Source: Nitrososphaeraceae archaeon | Lineage (GTDB): Archaea; Thermoproteota; Nitrososphaeria; Nitrososphaerales; Nitrososphaeraceae | Assembly (NCBI GenBank): GCA_025937665.1 | Contig: JAICQW010000045.1 | Location: 1-11,274, forward strand | Length of the DNA: 11,274 bases | Direction: 5' to 3' | In this document: in pieces, positions 1-6,026 of the stretch | How the letters are laid out: each line of letters begins with the position of its first letter | Numbering within the stretch: the stretch's first letter is position 1 | Notes under the pieces: generated by a model | What the model was told of the DNA's origin: nothing | Database searches by the model: none | The model's input: the letters and a program-made list of their open reading frames with translations, nothing else | Program-made: the position numbers and the translations under genes

Positions 1-371
1 TCAATTGCAACCGGAACTTCGGCAACATCGTAGACCTTATTCCAGCCCGCCATTCCGCCCCTAACACTTTTTACATTATATCCTAGTTGGTTTAGCAACC
101 GTGCTGCCATCATTGACCTATTCCCATGAGCACAGAGCGTAACAATTTCTTGGTCTTTTGGAATCTGTTTTAGCAAATTGGGATCATTCATGAACAAACG
201 ATCGACGGGGATTAACTTGGGATTTTGGTGATTTTCATATGATAGTTTCCAGGCCTCATATTCCTGGGGCGTTCTAACATCCAGAATAAAAATATTCTCA
301 TGATTATCTATTTTCTTTTTTAGTTCTTTAGGTTCTATCTCTTGATTATTTCCTGTCGTTTGGCCTTCCAT
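1..371 (-). CDS. Rhodanese-like domain protein, N-terminal part (C-terminus beyond window)
   Basis: The reading frame is open from an ATG at 371 to the window edge and gives 123 residues with no stop. It reads as one rhodanese domain: LDVRTPQEY (about residues 30-38) is the conserved start, and CAHGNRS at 80-86 is the active-site loop, Cys80 being the expected persulfide-carrying cysteine and Arg85 closing the CxxGxR loop. GGMAGWNKVYDV (about 105-115) is the typical domain end. Rhodaneses move sulfane sulfur or, as single domains, bind other partners. The chain continues past the domain into VAEVPVAI, so a second domain may follow; rhodanese fused to a metallo-beta-lactamase fold is known in archaea, but none of it is visible here. 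Its promoter faces away from the hemerythrin-like gene. A weak TATA-like stretch lies near 393-400 and there is no Shine-Dalgarno sequence. An overlapping ATG at 376 is out of frame and stops after nine codons. Confidence 0.85.
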   Translation of the reverse strand, partial: MEGQTTGNNQEIEPKELKKKIDNHENIFILDVRTPQEYEAWKLSYENHQNPKLIPVDRLFMNDPNLLKQIPKDQEIVTLCAHGNRSMMAARLLNQLGYNVKSVRGGMAGWNKVYDVAEVPVAI

Positions 372-597
372 ACATGATAGTAGAAAACTAATCATATTTG
401 TAGGTTTAAATTCTAGCTACAATCAAGGCTCACGATATAACCAAAAGCCAAAATCAAAGATCGAACTTATTATTAATAGTTTAAAATTTTAAATAGATAT
501 TAAAAAGTAATGCCAAATACTTGAGCATTTATTGTCGTGCTTATGAGTATCTTAAAATTCGGCATATTATTTTATGATTAAAAGGTCTTGATTAATT

Positions 598-1152
598 TTG
601 AATGCCACCAGAGATCTAAAACAAGATCATATCCAAATTAATCGTCTAGGTAAGATAGCAAAAAAATGTTCTGATTTATTATACGGAAATGTAGACATTC
701 CAACAGAAGATATCAAAATAGTTTCGATGCTTATTCATGAATTCGTAGATAAATTCCACCACGGTAAGGAAGAGAAAGCGTATTTTCCACAAATGAAAGA
801 TAAGAATAATTTTTCTCAAGATATCCGAAACTTCTTGATAGAGCATGAGCTTGGTAGGCGTATAGCAAATATGTTATCCCAAAGTCTAATATCTTGGAAT
901 GGTGGCGTTGATTCAAGAGAGCGAGTTGCAAGATTCTTGAATGCATATTCAGTTTTCATAACCATACATACTGAAAAAGAAAACATATTTTTCGAACTAA
1001 TTGAGAAAAAAGCTAGCCTCTCTGAAGAGGAACATTCGCTATTGTTGAAACACTTTGAAACTTGTCATAATGACGTAGGGGGTAAAGTTAGAGTTGAACA
1101 GATGACAAAACTGATAGGATGCCTTGAAGAAAGAGAATGGATGAAAAGGTAA
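598..1152 (+). CDS. Hemerythrin-like HHE-domain protein
   Basis: This 184-residue all-helical protein carries the HHE cation-binding pattern that usually holds a non-haem di-iron centre. Visible ligands in order are His11 (QDH), His54 with Glu58 (HHGKEE, Glu59 adjacent), His83 (EHELG), and His124 with Glu128 (HTEKE). Length and spacing fit a single hemerythrin-like four-helix bundle. Family members sense or bind oxygen, nitric oxide or iron; which applies here is unknown. The protein has no signal peptide, so it should be cytoplasmic. TTG at 598 is the chosen start: an in-frame TGA lies at 589, the first in-frame ATG is codon 44 (beyond His11), and the nearby ATG at 602 is out of frame and stops after five codons. 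An AT-rich box around 563-575 would suit a leaderless transcript. It is divergent from the rhodanese gene with 226 bases between them. Confidence 0.85.
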   Translation: MNATRDLKQDHIQINRLGKIAKKCSDLLYGNVDIPTEDIKIVSMLIHEFVDKFHHGKEEKAYFPQMKDKNNFSQDIRNFLIEHELGRRIANMLSQSLISWNGGVDSRERVARFLNAYSVFITIHTEKENIFFELIEKKASLSEEEHSLLLKHFETCHNDVGGKVRVEQMTKLIGCLEEREWMKR

Positions 1153-1210
1153 TAATGCTATTAGACGTAGGATGAAATTTAGAACAAAACCCTAAAGAAA
1201 TAGTGCAAAA

Positions 1211-1220
1211 CATATAAAAT
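1211..1220 (+). promoter_or_regulatory. TATA box for the 1241 gene
   Basis: The box catataaaat is centred about 25 bases before the ATG at 1241. That matches an archaeal TATA box driving a leaderless transcript. No Shine-Dalgarno sequence precedes the start. Confidence 0.55.
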
Positions 1221-1240
1221 CCAAATGACCACTAGTAATA

Positions 1241-1834
1241 ATGAAAAACAGGATAAATGATTGCGTTTTATTATTTTTGCTTGTTCCCATAGCTCTATCG
1301 GTAACCTCACTAGGCATATTAGTGCAAAATACTTACGCGCAAGACCAATTGACTAATAATACAGAAGCAAATGTAACGATTAGTAAGGATAAAGTCAACG
1401 ATCAGACTTTTGACAATCTAAGTAATTTCTTTGGGACTCCAATGTTTTTTGAAACTAGTCATAACAGTATAGGGTCAATAACAATTAATACGACTCCTCT
1501 CAAGACTCAAGATTCCTATAATGCTACAGGGGTTTTGAAGCATGTTGGAAATGTTACGGAGATGGCTACTTTTGTAACAACTCATTTGTCAGATGGTAAA
1601 TCAACTAGTGTAGGAAAAGGAAATTTTACGACTTCTGATGGCGATATTGCCAGTTACACAGGTCAGGATGTAGGAAATACAGATAGTAATGGAATTGAAA
1701 CATACAAAGGTATCCAGATTTTTAGTAGCAATCCAGAAGGCAAGCTTGGGTTCTTAGATAATGTGATTGGAATTTATGTCTACAAATACTTGCCAAACGG
1801 TACAACCTCAGGGACTATCTGGGAATGGAAATAG
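1241..1834 (+). CDS. Secreted protein of unknown function (thaumarchaeal type)
   Basis: A 197-residue protein with a clear export signal: basic MKNR, a hydrophobic stretch at about residues 9-28, and probable cleavage after Ala33 (TYA then QD). The mature part is rich in Asn, Thr and Ser with several N-x-S/T sites, as in archaeal surface proteins. It alternates short beta-like segments (GVLKHVGNV, GKGNFTTSDGDIASYTGQ, GNTDSNGIETYKGIQIF, GKLGFLDNVIGIYVYKY) and ends in WEWK. From memory, close relatives with the same GxxxxVGNVT and TxDGDxAxxTxQ blocks and WEWK end occur in soil ammonia-oxidising archaea, with no assigned function; a lipocalin-like or allene-oxide-cyclase-like barrel is possible but unproven. 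No catalytic motif or cysteine pair is seen in the mature chain. It has its own TATA box and is followed by a T-rich stretch, so it is probably monocistronic. Confidence 0.8.
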   Translation: MKNRINDCVLLFLLVPIALSVTSLGILVQNTYAQDQLTNNTEANVTISKDKVNDQTFDNLSNFFGTPMFFETSHNSIGSITINTTPLKTQDSYNATGVLKHVGNVTEMATFVTTHLSDGKSTSVGKGNFTTSDGDIASYTGQDVGNTDSNGIETYKGIQIFSSNPEGKLGFLDNVIGIYVYKYLPNGTTSGTIWEWK

Positions 1835-1840
1835 TCTAGA

Positions 1841-1853
1841 TATTTTTATTTAT
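1841..1853 (+). terminator. T-rich terminator after the 1241 gene
   Basis: The stretch tatttttatttat begins seven bases after the stop codon. Archaeal termination commonly uses such U-rich tracts without a strong hairpin. The next gene on the same strand starts 46 bases later. Confidence 0.4.
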
Positions 1854-1898
1854 CTTGACATCATGTTTAATTTGAAAGACCTGTTCAAGTGATATCGA

Positions 1899-2969
1899 AT
1901 GGATAAACAAGATTACAATAATTCCAAGGCAGAAGAATTTGCCTCAAAGATGTTTCAATTCCTAAACAGTGGAATGCTGTCACTCATGATCAGCATCGGC
2001 TACAAGACAGGCTTGTTTGATATAATCGCTCAACTGAAGCCTTCGACAAGTCAGGAAATTTCACAAGCAGCAAAGCTCAATGAACGATACATTAGAGAAT
2101 GGTTAGGTGCAATGGTAACGGGCAGCATCATCGAATACGATCCTTTGACAGAGAAATACTTTCTCCCTAAGGAGCATTCTGCCTTTCTGACAAGAAATTC
2201 AGGTATTGACAATTTAGCGGTGCTAGCCCAATATGTTTCACTAATGGGCAATGTAGAAGACAAGATTGTCGAATGCTTTAGGAATGGTGGCGGTCTTCCA
2301 TATTCGGAATACCCAAAGTTTCAACAGTTGCAAGCAGAAGAAACTGCAAGAATTTTTGACAGTATGCTAACCAATCAGATATTGCCATTGATTCCTGAAC
2401 TTAACAATAGATTGAATGATGGAATTAGAGTACTAGATATTGGATGTGGACGAGGCCGTGCCATTAATCTAATGGGTAAGGCATTTTCCAGATCCAAATT
2501 TACTGGTTGTGATATTTCTCATGAAGGGATATTATCCGCAAAAGAAGAAGCCAAGAATATGGGATTAACAAATGTCCGATTTGAAATTAAGGACGCATTA
2601 TTAGTTGAGGAATTAGGCAAGTTCGACCTCATTACTGCGTTTGATACTATCCATGATCAGGTTCAACCTACAAAGGTCCTAAAGGCTATAAACACATCCC
2701 TGAATAATGATGGTTTTTTCTTAATGCAGGATATAGCCGCTTCAAGCAAGGTGGAGAAAAATATTGATAGTGTATTGGCTCCGACACTATATACAATATC
2801 TACTATGCACTGTATGTCAGTTTCTCTTGCCTTCAATGGAGAAGGTCTTGGTACTATGTGGGGTAAAGAATTGGCAGTAAACAAACTTACTGAAGCCGGG
2901 TTCAAAGATATTAAAGTGAAGAACGTAGAGGGAGATATCATGAATTACTATTACGTGTCAAGAAAATAA
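1899..2969 (+). CDS. Class I SAM-dependent methyltransferase with N-terminal winged-helix domain
   Basis: The 356-residue product has two parts. Residues about 14-100 resemble the winged-helix dimerisation domain of small-molecule methyltransferases (GYKTGLFDIIA, TSQEISQAAKLNERYIREWLGAMV, then the wing KYFLPKEHSAFLT), as in mycobacterial Rv2258c-like enzymes and O-methyltransferases. Residues about 150-356 are the Rossmann fold: motif I VLDIGCGRGR at 178-187, acidic Asp205 after strand 2 (binds the SAM ribose), Asp232 in the EIKDAL motif, and FDLITAFDTIHDQ at 242-254 as motif IV. The substrate cannot be read from the sequence. Length is typical for the family and the frame is intact. ATG at 1899 is the only good start; a weak TATA-like tttaattt sits at 1866-1873. 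There is no signal peptide, so it is cytoplasmic. The neighbours give no pathway clue. Confidence 0.9.
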   Translation: MDKQDYNNSKAEEFASKMFQFLNSGMLSLMISIGYKTGLFDIIAQLKPSTSQEISQAAKLNERYIREWLGAMVTGSIIEYDPLTEKYFLPKEHSAFLTRNSGIDNLAVLAQYVSLMGNVEDKIVECFRNGGGLPYSEYPKFQQLQAEETARIFDSMLTNQILPLIPELNNRLNDGIRVLDIGCGRGRAINLMGKAFSRSKFTGCDISHEGILSAKEEAKNMGLTNVRFEIKDALLVEELGKFDLITAFDTIHDQVQPTKVLKAINTSLNNDGFFLMQDIAASSKVEKNIDSVLAPTLYTISTMHCMSVSLAFNGEGLGTMWGKELAVNKLTEAGFKDIKVKNVEGDIMNYYYVSRK

Positions 2970-3006
2970 CAATAAACATAATTCTCTACGAAAAATACGA
3001 GCTCGG

Positions 3007-3018
3007 AAATATAAAAAC
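3007..3018 (-). terminator. T-tract after the zinc micro-protein gene
   Basis: On the minus strand the sequence ctgtttttatat lies about 40 bases after the stop of the 3056-3172 gene. It fits a U-tract terminator. The methyltransferase gene ends convergently at 2969. Confidence 0.3.
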
Positions 3019-3055
3019 AGTCTATTTATTCAAGGATTATTCATCACTGATCTCT

Positions 3056-3172
3056 TCAGAGTTTCTTTTTTAGTTCAGAATTTTTTAAGCCACATGACGG
3101 ACATCTGTATGATATTATTTTTTCAGTCTGCTTTTCAAGTATCAAATCCTCCCCGCAACATGGACACTTCAT
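3056..3172 (-). CDS. Two-CPxCG zinc-finger micro-protein (38 aa)
   Basis: A 38-residue frame runs from ATG at 3172 to TGA at 3058-3056. It begins MKCPCCGEDLILEKQ and contains RCPSCGL, giving two CPxCG knuckles (Cys3, Cys6 and Cys24, Cys27; Cys5 is extra) spaced as in a one-zinc ribbon, then a lysine-rich tail. Archaea have many such one-domain zinc micro-proteins; those studied in Haloferax affect stress responses, motility or biofilm, but the function of this one is unknown. An in-frame TAA lies five codons upstream of the ATG, so the start is well fixed. The gene lies 82 bases downstream of the Mut7-C RNase gene on the same strand, and that protein also ends in a zinc ribbon. A palindrome containing a TATA-like core lies about 46 bases upstream. 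A poly-T tract follows the gene. Confidence 0.75.
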   Translation of the reverse strand: MKCPCCGEDLILEKQTEKIISYRCPSCGLKNSELKKKL

Positions 3173-3217
3173 TGTTCTCTGATATTATGAGCCATTGTGG
3201 TTTATGAATCATATTGT

Positions 3218-3233
3218 CCATGATATATCATGG
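3218..3233. promoter_or_regulatory. Perfect 16-bp palindrome with TATA-like core
   Basis: ccatgatatatcatgg is its own reverse complement. It lies between the end of the Mut7-C gene and the start of the zinc micro-protein gene. The central atatat sits about 55 bases before the ATG at 3172, so it could be the micro-protein's TATA box inside an operator, giving a leader of roughly 25-30 bases. This is inferred from position and symmetry only. Confidence 0.4.
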
Positions 3234-3254
3234 GAAAAATACTAATTTCGGGTT

Positions 3255-3755
3255 CTATAGTTTCATGTTTATCTCTTTAATTAATCTAGCAATGCGCTCC
3301 ATATGGCTACCTATCCAATAGATCTTATTGCACTGACTGCATTTATAGAAAATGTCCTTAGTATGCAATAATCTATCTGGAATTTTATTCTTTATCGAAT
3401 TCTTATCAATAATTGTGTCTAATAAGCCGTTACAGCAAGTACAAAAATTGGGTAACTCTTGTGAATTGATAGACTCAACATCTAAGGACCTAAAAATAGT
3501 AACAAGATTTTCTACCTCTGTCCTTTTATCCACAAGAATTGTATCTAATCCCTTTTTCTTACACCTTCTAAATAAGGCCCTATCACTTGTTAAAACTATT
3601 CTACCATGGTATTTTGATGAATTCAAAATATCCATATCGTCAATTTTAGACTCGTAAACTGTATCAAATCCAAATATTCTCAATTTCCTCGCTATTTTGC
3701 CAAGCATGGCATCAACGATGAAAGAATATTGATTGATATATTTGGTTTGACACAT
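3255..3755 (-). CDS. Mut7-C (DUF82) PIN-like RNase domain protein with zinc ribbon
   Basis: The 166-residue protein matches the Mut7-C layout. A PIN-like fold opens with FIVDAMLGKIARKLRIFGFDT (Asp15 the first acidic residue), continues with DDMDIL (Asp39, Asp40, Asp42) and RIVLTSDRALFRRCKKKG (Asp58), and ends in a zinc ribbon with Cys105/Cys108 and Cys139/Cys142 (CTCC and CSQC), followed by YWIGSHMERI. The acidic residues are those expected to bind metal for RNA cleavage. The family is widespread in archaea and bacteria and is thought to act as an endoribonuclease; a specific substrate is not established. ATG at 3755 is the only start that keeps Asp15 (the next Met is residue 17). A TATA-like box lies about 23 bases upstream and seems shared with the divergent recombinase remnant. 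The frame is intact and the length typical. Confidence 0.88.
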   Translation of the reverse strand: MCQTKYINQYSFIVDAMLGKIARKLRIFGFDTVYESKIDDMDILNSSKYHGRIVLTSDRALFRRCKKKGLDTILVDKRTEVENLVTIFRSLDVESINSQELPNFCTCCNGLLDTIIDKNSIKNKIPDRLLHTKDIFYKCSQCNKIYWIGSHMERIARLIKEINMKL

Positions 3756-3773
3756 GTATATTAAACTTAGTTA

Positions 3774-3782
3774 CCTTATACT
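3774..3782. promoter_or_regulatory. Shared divergent TATA-like box
   Basis: The box ccttatact is centred about 23 bases from the minus-strand ATG at 3755 and about 25 bases from the plus-strand ATG at 3803. A near-symmetric TATA element midway could serve both directions. The plus-strand target is a broken gene. Confidence 0.35.
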
Positions 3783-3802
3783 GGTATTTGATAGTATACC
3801 CA

Positions 3803-4020
3803 ATGTTAGTTCAATCTCAATCGGATACATATTCGAGTTTTATCAACTCTATAAAGTCTGATGTAACTAAGAAATTTACGAGTACAATTTGAGGTTGTTT
3901 ATGGAGTTTTGTTCTGTACATTAATATGAAGATTTGATAGGTCAGGAAAACAAGATATACCTTATTTGATGTCTCTTAGAGGGACCTATTCATAGTACAA
4001 TTAGATGCTTGTATCGAGTT
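3803..4020 (+). pseudogene. Decayed tyrosine-recombinase (integrase) N-terminal remnant
   Basis: From ATG at 3803 the frame reads FINSIKSDVTKK and then stops early. Moving one base at the AAA run at 3872-3874 continues it as IYEYNLRLFMEFCSVH, and after a TAA at 3922 the same frame goes on as YEDLIGQENKIYLI, then after TGA at 3967 CLLEGPIHSTIRC. The pattern of a short helix with SDVTKKIYEYNLRLFMEF, followed by YEDLI and later STIR, is what I recognise as the SAM-like core-binding domain that starts tyrosine recombinases of soil ammonia-oxidising archaea. One base missing and two in-frame stops make it non-functional. The catalytic domain (Arg, HxxR, Tyr) is absent, and similarity fades by about 4020, just before the next broken gene. 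The recognition is from memory, not a search. A small unrelated ORF cannot be excluded, but a readable motif continuing through two frames argues against chance. Confidence 0.5.
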
Positions 4021-4041
4021 GTTCCCGGGAAATTAACTTGT

Positions 4042-4408
4042 ATGAAACTATGTATACTTTTAACTGTTCTTTTTTGTATCCTAAGTATAGTATACTAAGT
4101 ATAGTATTAGTAAGTCCATATGTCGCTTTTGCTCAAAAGTCTGCAATATCGAATGAATCTAGTAAATCTACAGACCAGATGCAACCCAACGACACAGTGG
4201 GCAGTGATACAGGTTTACTCGTCGAAATGTATACTCATGATCAAATAAACGAAAGATATACCGGCTTCATGATGATATTCAGAATAATAACACTGAATCG
4301 GGACATTTTCAGGCCATTGGTGTATTATTAAATCTTATCTGTTACGATGAATATTATGAGAATATTATTCCTGCATGTGACATTGTTACAAGGATACCAA
4401 TTGAGTGA
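4042..4408 (+). pseudogene. Broken secreted-protein gene (14-bp duplication plus frameshift)
   Basis: ATG at 4042 starts MKLCILLTVLFCILSIV and hits TAA at 4096, inside the second copy of a 14-bp direct repeat. Removing one copy restores a full signal peptide, ...SIVLVSPYVAFAQ, probably cut after Ala26, and a mature chain KSAISNESSKSTDQMQ and onward to about 4265. There the frame must shift again: the original frame becomes a hydrophobic jumble ending at TAA 4329, whereas the frame one base back reads HDDIQNNNTESGHFQAIG through ICYDEYYENIIPACDIVT to TGA at 4406-4408. The best reconstruction has about 117 residues: an exported protein with an Asn/Ser-rich linker and two cysteines in its second half. 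I do not recognise the family. A reading starting at 4005 in the downstream frame keeps the hydrophobic stretch but has no proper N-terminus. The gene directly follows the recombinase remnant, so both lie in one decay zone. Confidence 0.6.
4081..4108 (+). repeat. 14-bp tandem duplication in the signal-peptide region
   Basis: Copy one (4081-4094, ctaagtatagtata) and copy two (4095-4108, ctaagtatagtatt) differ only in the last base. Fourteen is not a multiple of three, so the second copy shifts the frame and creates the TAA at 4096. This is the first lesion of the broken secreted-protein gene. Confidence 0.9.
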
Positions 4409-4487
4409 TCACGAACACCACACTTTAGACAAGATACTATAATGCTTAAACCTATTTATGATCTTACATATTAACTTACAAGTGCAA

Positions 4488-4781
4488 ATGTTGGACTTGA
4501 TTCAGCAAATTCCCCTCGAAATAGTGGAATTACTGCTATATATTGCAGGTTCGATATTATCCGCGCTTTTGGTCGCTCTCTCCATTTATTCGTATTATAA
4601 AACCGGATTGAAGAAACTAATTTATGCTGCTATTGCATTCTTATTATTTGGTAACTTTTTAGTTTACGAAAGTTTAGAACATTTTTACGGATTGGATAAT
4701 GCGTTTACTGACTTAGTGGTTCCTTTAACATGTTTAGCAGTTTTAGCATTTTTCTTTTTGGCAATAAAAAAGAAGTCCTAA
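4488..4781 (+). CDS. Small three-helix membrane protein
   Basis: From ATG at 4488 the product has 97 residues and three predicted transmembrane helices: about 12-36 (IVELLLYIAGSILSALLVAL), 43-63 (IYAAIAFLLFGNFLVYESL) and 73-93 (TDLVVPLTCLAVLAFFFLAI), ending KKKS, so the C-terminus is probably cytoplasmic. The second helix carries Glu61 and Glu64-His65, which could bind a metal or proton. The layout resembles the small DUF7521-like membrane proteins of archaea, whose function is unknown; this is a resemblance from memory, not a firm assignment. An in-frame ATG at 4458 would add ten residues. I prefer 4488 because a TATA-like tactataat at 4435-4443 places transcription start near 4465, after 4458. 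It converges on the 4819-5043 gene with 37 bases between stops, including the plus-strand T-run around 4824-4830. Confidence 0.7.
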   Translation: MLDLIQQIPLEIVELLLYIAGSILSALLVALSIYSYYKTGLKKLIYAAIAFLLFGNFLVYESLEHFYGLDNAFTDLVVPLTCLAVLAFFFLAIKKKS

Positions 4782-4818
4782 TCAACGAACACTATTATTC
4801 TGCTATTGGATATTATAA

Positions 4819-5043
4819 TTAAATTTTTTTATAGTGTTCATAGACATCCCAAATTTGCCAGGCCCAATAACCAATAATTACTATCCAACTCAAAGGAATT
4901 GGAATAAACCAAGGCATTACAAATGCTAGCACTATTCCAATAATAAGAATAATTATCCCTCGTTCTACAAAACCTAAGTAAATATGACCAACTCCCCAAA
5001 CTAGCACAGAAAGAAGTACGGTTGGCCAAATCCTTCTTGCCAA
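4819..5043 (-). CDS. Small TM2-like membrane protein
   Basis: The 74-residue product is mostly membrane: MARRIWPTVLLSVLVWGVGHIYLGFVERGI, then IILIIGIVLAFVMPWF and IPLSWIVIIGYWAWQIWDVYEHYKK. The GxGHxYLG turn between the first helix and the rest, followed by a closing IWDVY, resembles TM2-domain proteins, small two- or three-helix membrane proteins of unclear role. TTG at 5043 is used as start: an in-frame TAA lies two codons upstream and the only later Met is in the third helix. A GTG at 5007 would cut away half of helix one. No clear TATA box lies 26 bases before the TTG; a strong-looking gatataaaaa lies only about 8 bases before it, so the start is less certain than the frame. Confidence 0.7.
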   Translation of the reverse strand: MARRIWPTVLLSVLVWGVGHIYLGFVERGIIILIIGIVLAFVMPWFIPIPLSWIVIIGYWAWQIWDVYEHYKKI

Positions 5044-5340
5044 TTTTTATATCATGTATTTCTTCAGCGAGTAGAAAAGTTTTTCGCAGTAGATTAAAAG
5101 GAAATAAGAAATCTCTAGTGTATTTACAAACATACAGTAATAAAGTCAATGTTGAAAGCAGCAATATCCATTGGTTAAACTTAATTTATTGGTTGATATT
5201 CCTTTCCATTAATTGGTAATACTAAACAAATTCATATTAAGTAATTTCTCTGACTTGGGTTTTTCCTCATAAAATTCATTTTCAAATTTTATTAACAAAT
5301 TAATCATTTTTCTAAATTGTAAACTGTCTGTCTTCTAACT
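5044..5340. other. AT-rich intergenic region, possible 32-codon ORF
   Basis: I see no convincing gene here. A minus-strand ORF at 5307-5209 encodes 32 residues beginning MINLLIKFENEFYEEKPKSE. It lies 33 bases after the stop of the 5341 gene and is lysine/glutamate-rich, but it has no recognisable motif and no clear promoter. ORFs from 5022 (plus) and 5164 (minus) overlap the TM2-like gene and look like chance frames. Confidence 0.3.
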
Positions 5341-5874
5341 CTATTGATTTGGTGACCTTGCAACGGCATCCACGGTATATGTAACAGTAAATGGCTCTCC
5401 GCTAGTTTTGTGAAATACAAGGGCGCTTCCAGTAAATTGCAATGAACCAGTACTTATTGGTGTATCGGTAACCTTCAGTGGAGTATCTGTGAACATTGTC
5501 ATTGTTGAAATCGCTACTATCTTATTATCGGGTAAGGTTGCATGATATGGTTCTCCATGTTCGGAATCTATGGTAGATTGAGGTTTATAGAGATGTAGTA
5601 TTTCAATCTCTATTGGCTTACTTGCAGTAAATGTTACTGTGCCTGTCCAAATCTTGCTATCGTTTCTTAAGGGTAGAGCGAAGACTATCTGATGAGGTAT
5701 TTTACCATGAGGTGTCACGGTAGGAGACGCTGGATTTGACATTTCAGTTTTTTGACTAACAAATCTTTCTTCAGACAACGTGGGGTTGGAGACCATGACT
5801 GCTGCGTTCTTTTGAGTTTGGGACTCAATTGCAACTAGAATGACGAAAATAATGACAATCGATGGAGAATACAA
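5341..5874 (-). CDS. Secreted or membrane-anchored protein of unknown function
   Basis: The 177-residue product starts with a hydrophobic segment (residues about 5-16, SIVIIFVILVAI) that is either a signal peptide or an N-terminal anchor. An extracellular domain rich in Thr, Ser and Pro follows. The region from about 58 to the end alternates beta-like strands (QIVFALPL, WTGTVTFTASKPIEIEILHLY, NKIVAISTMTMF, TGSLQFTGSALVFH, FTVTYTVDAVA), suggesting a beta-sandwich. I do not recognise the family, though short exported beta-domains of this kind are common in ammonia-oxidising archaea. The start is TTG at 5874: no in-frame ATG exists before residue 27, and an in-frame TGA lies at 5904-5902. An ATG at 5890 in another frame begins MDKVLFV and then runs out; a one-base error would join it to this gene and give a more basic N-terminus, so the 5' end deserves caution. 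Confidence 0.65.
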   Translation of the reverse strand: MYSPSIVIIFVILVAIESQTQKNAAVMVSNPTLSEERFVSQKTEMSNPASPTVTPHGKIPHQIVFALPLRNDSKIWTGTVTFTASKPIEIEILHLYKPQSTIDSEHGEPYHATLPDNKIVAISTMTMFTDTPLKVTDTPISTGSLQFTGSALVFHKTSGEPFTVTYTVDAVARSPNQ

Positions 5875-6026
5875 ATAATACCTTATCCATGCCCATACAA
5901 ATCAAAAATGAAATCAAATAATAATTGTTTCTATCAAATTTGCTAATTTCCCTAATCTTACACTAGATTACAAAAAATATAATTGCAACATCGTCATTTG
6001 AGACTTCAAATTCTAGTTTAAGACTT

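Noticed and set aside
480..493. 14-bp palindrome tttaaaattttaaa upstream of the hemerythrin-like gene
   Set aside because: It is pure A/T low-complexity sequence, where such symmetry is expected by chance.
4005..4331. 108-codon ORF taken as an intact secreted protein
   Set aside because: Its N-terminus lies outside the hydrophobic stretch and its C-terminal 30 residues are out of the plausible frame. Removing one duplicated copy and shifting near 4265 gives a far better protein, so I treat it as part of a pseudogene.
4838..5164. 108-codon minus-strand ORF
   Set aside because: It largely overlaps the TM2-like gene in another frame, and its sequence is an irregular mix without domain features.
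5022..5219. 65-codon plus-strand ORF
   Set aside because: It overlaps the TM2-like gene start, has no motif, and its composition is that of AT-rich non-coding DNA.
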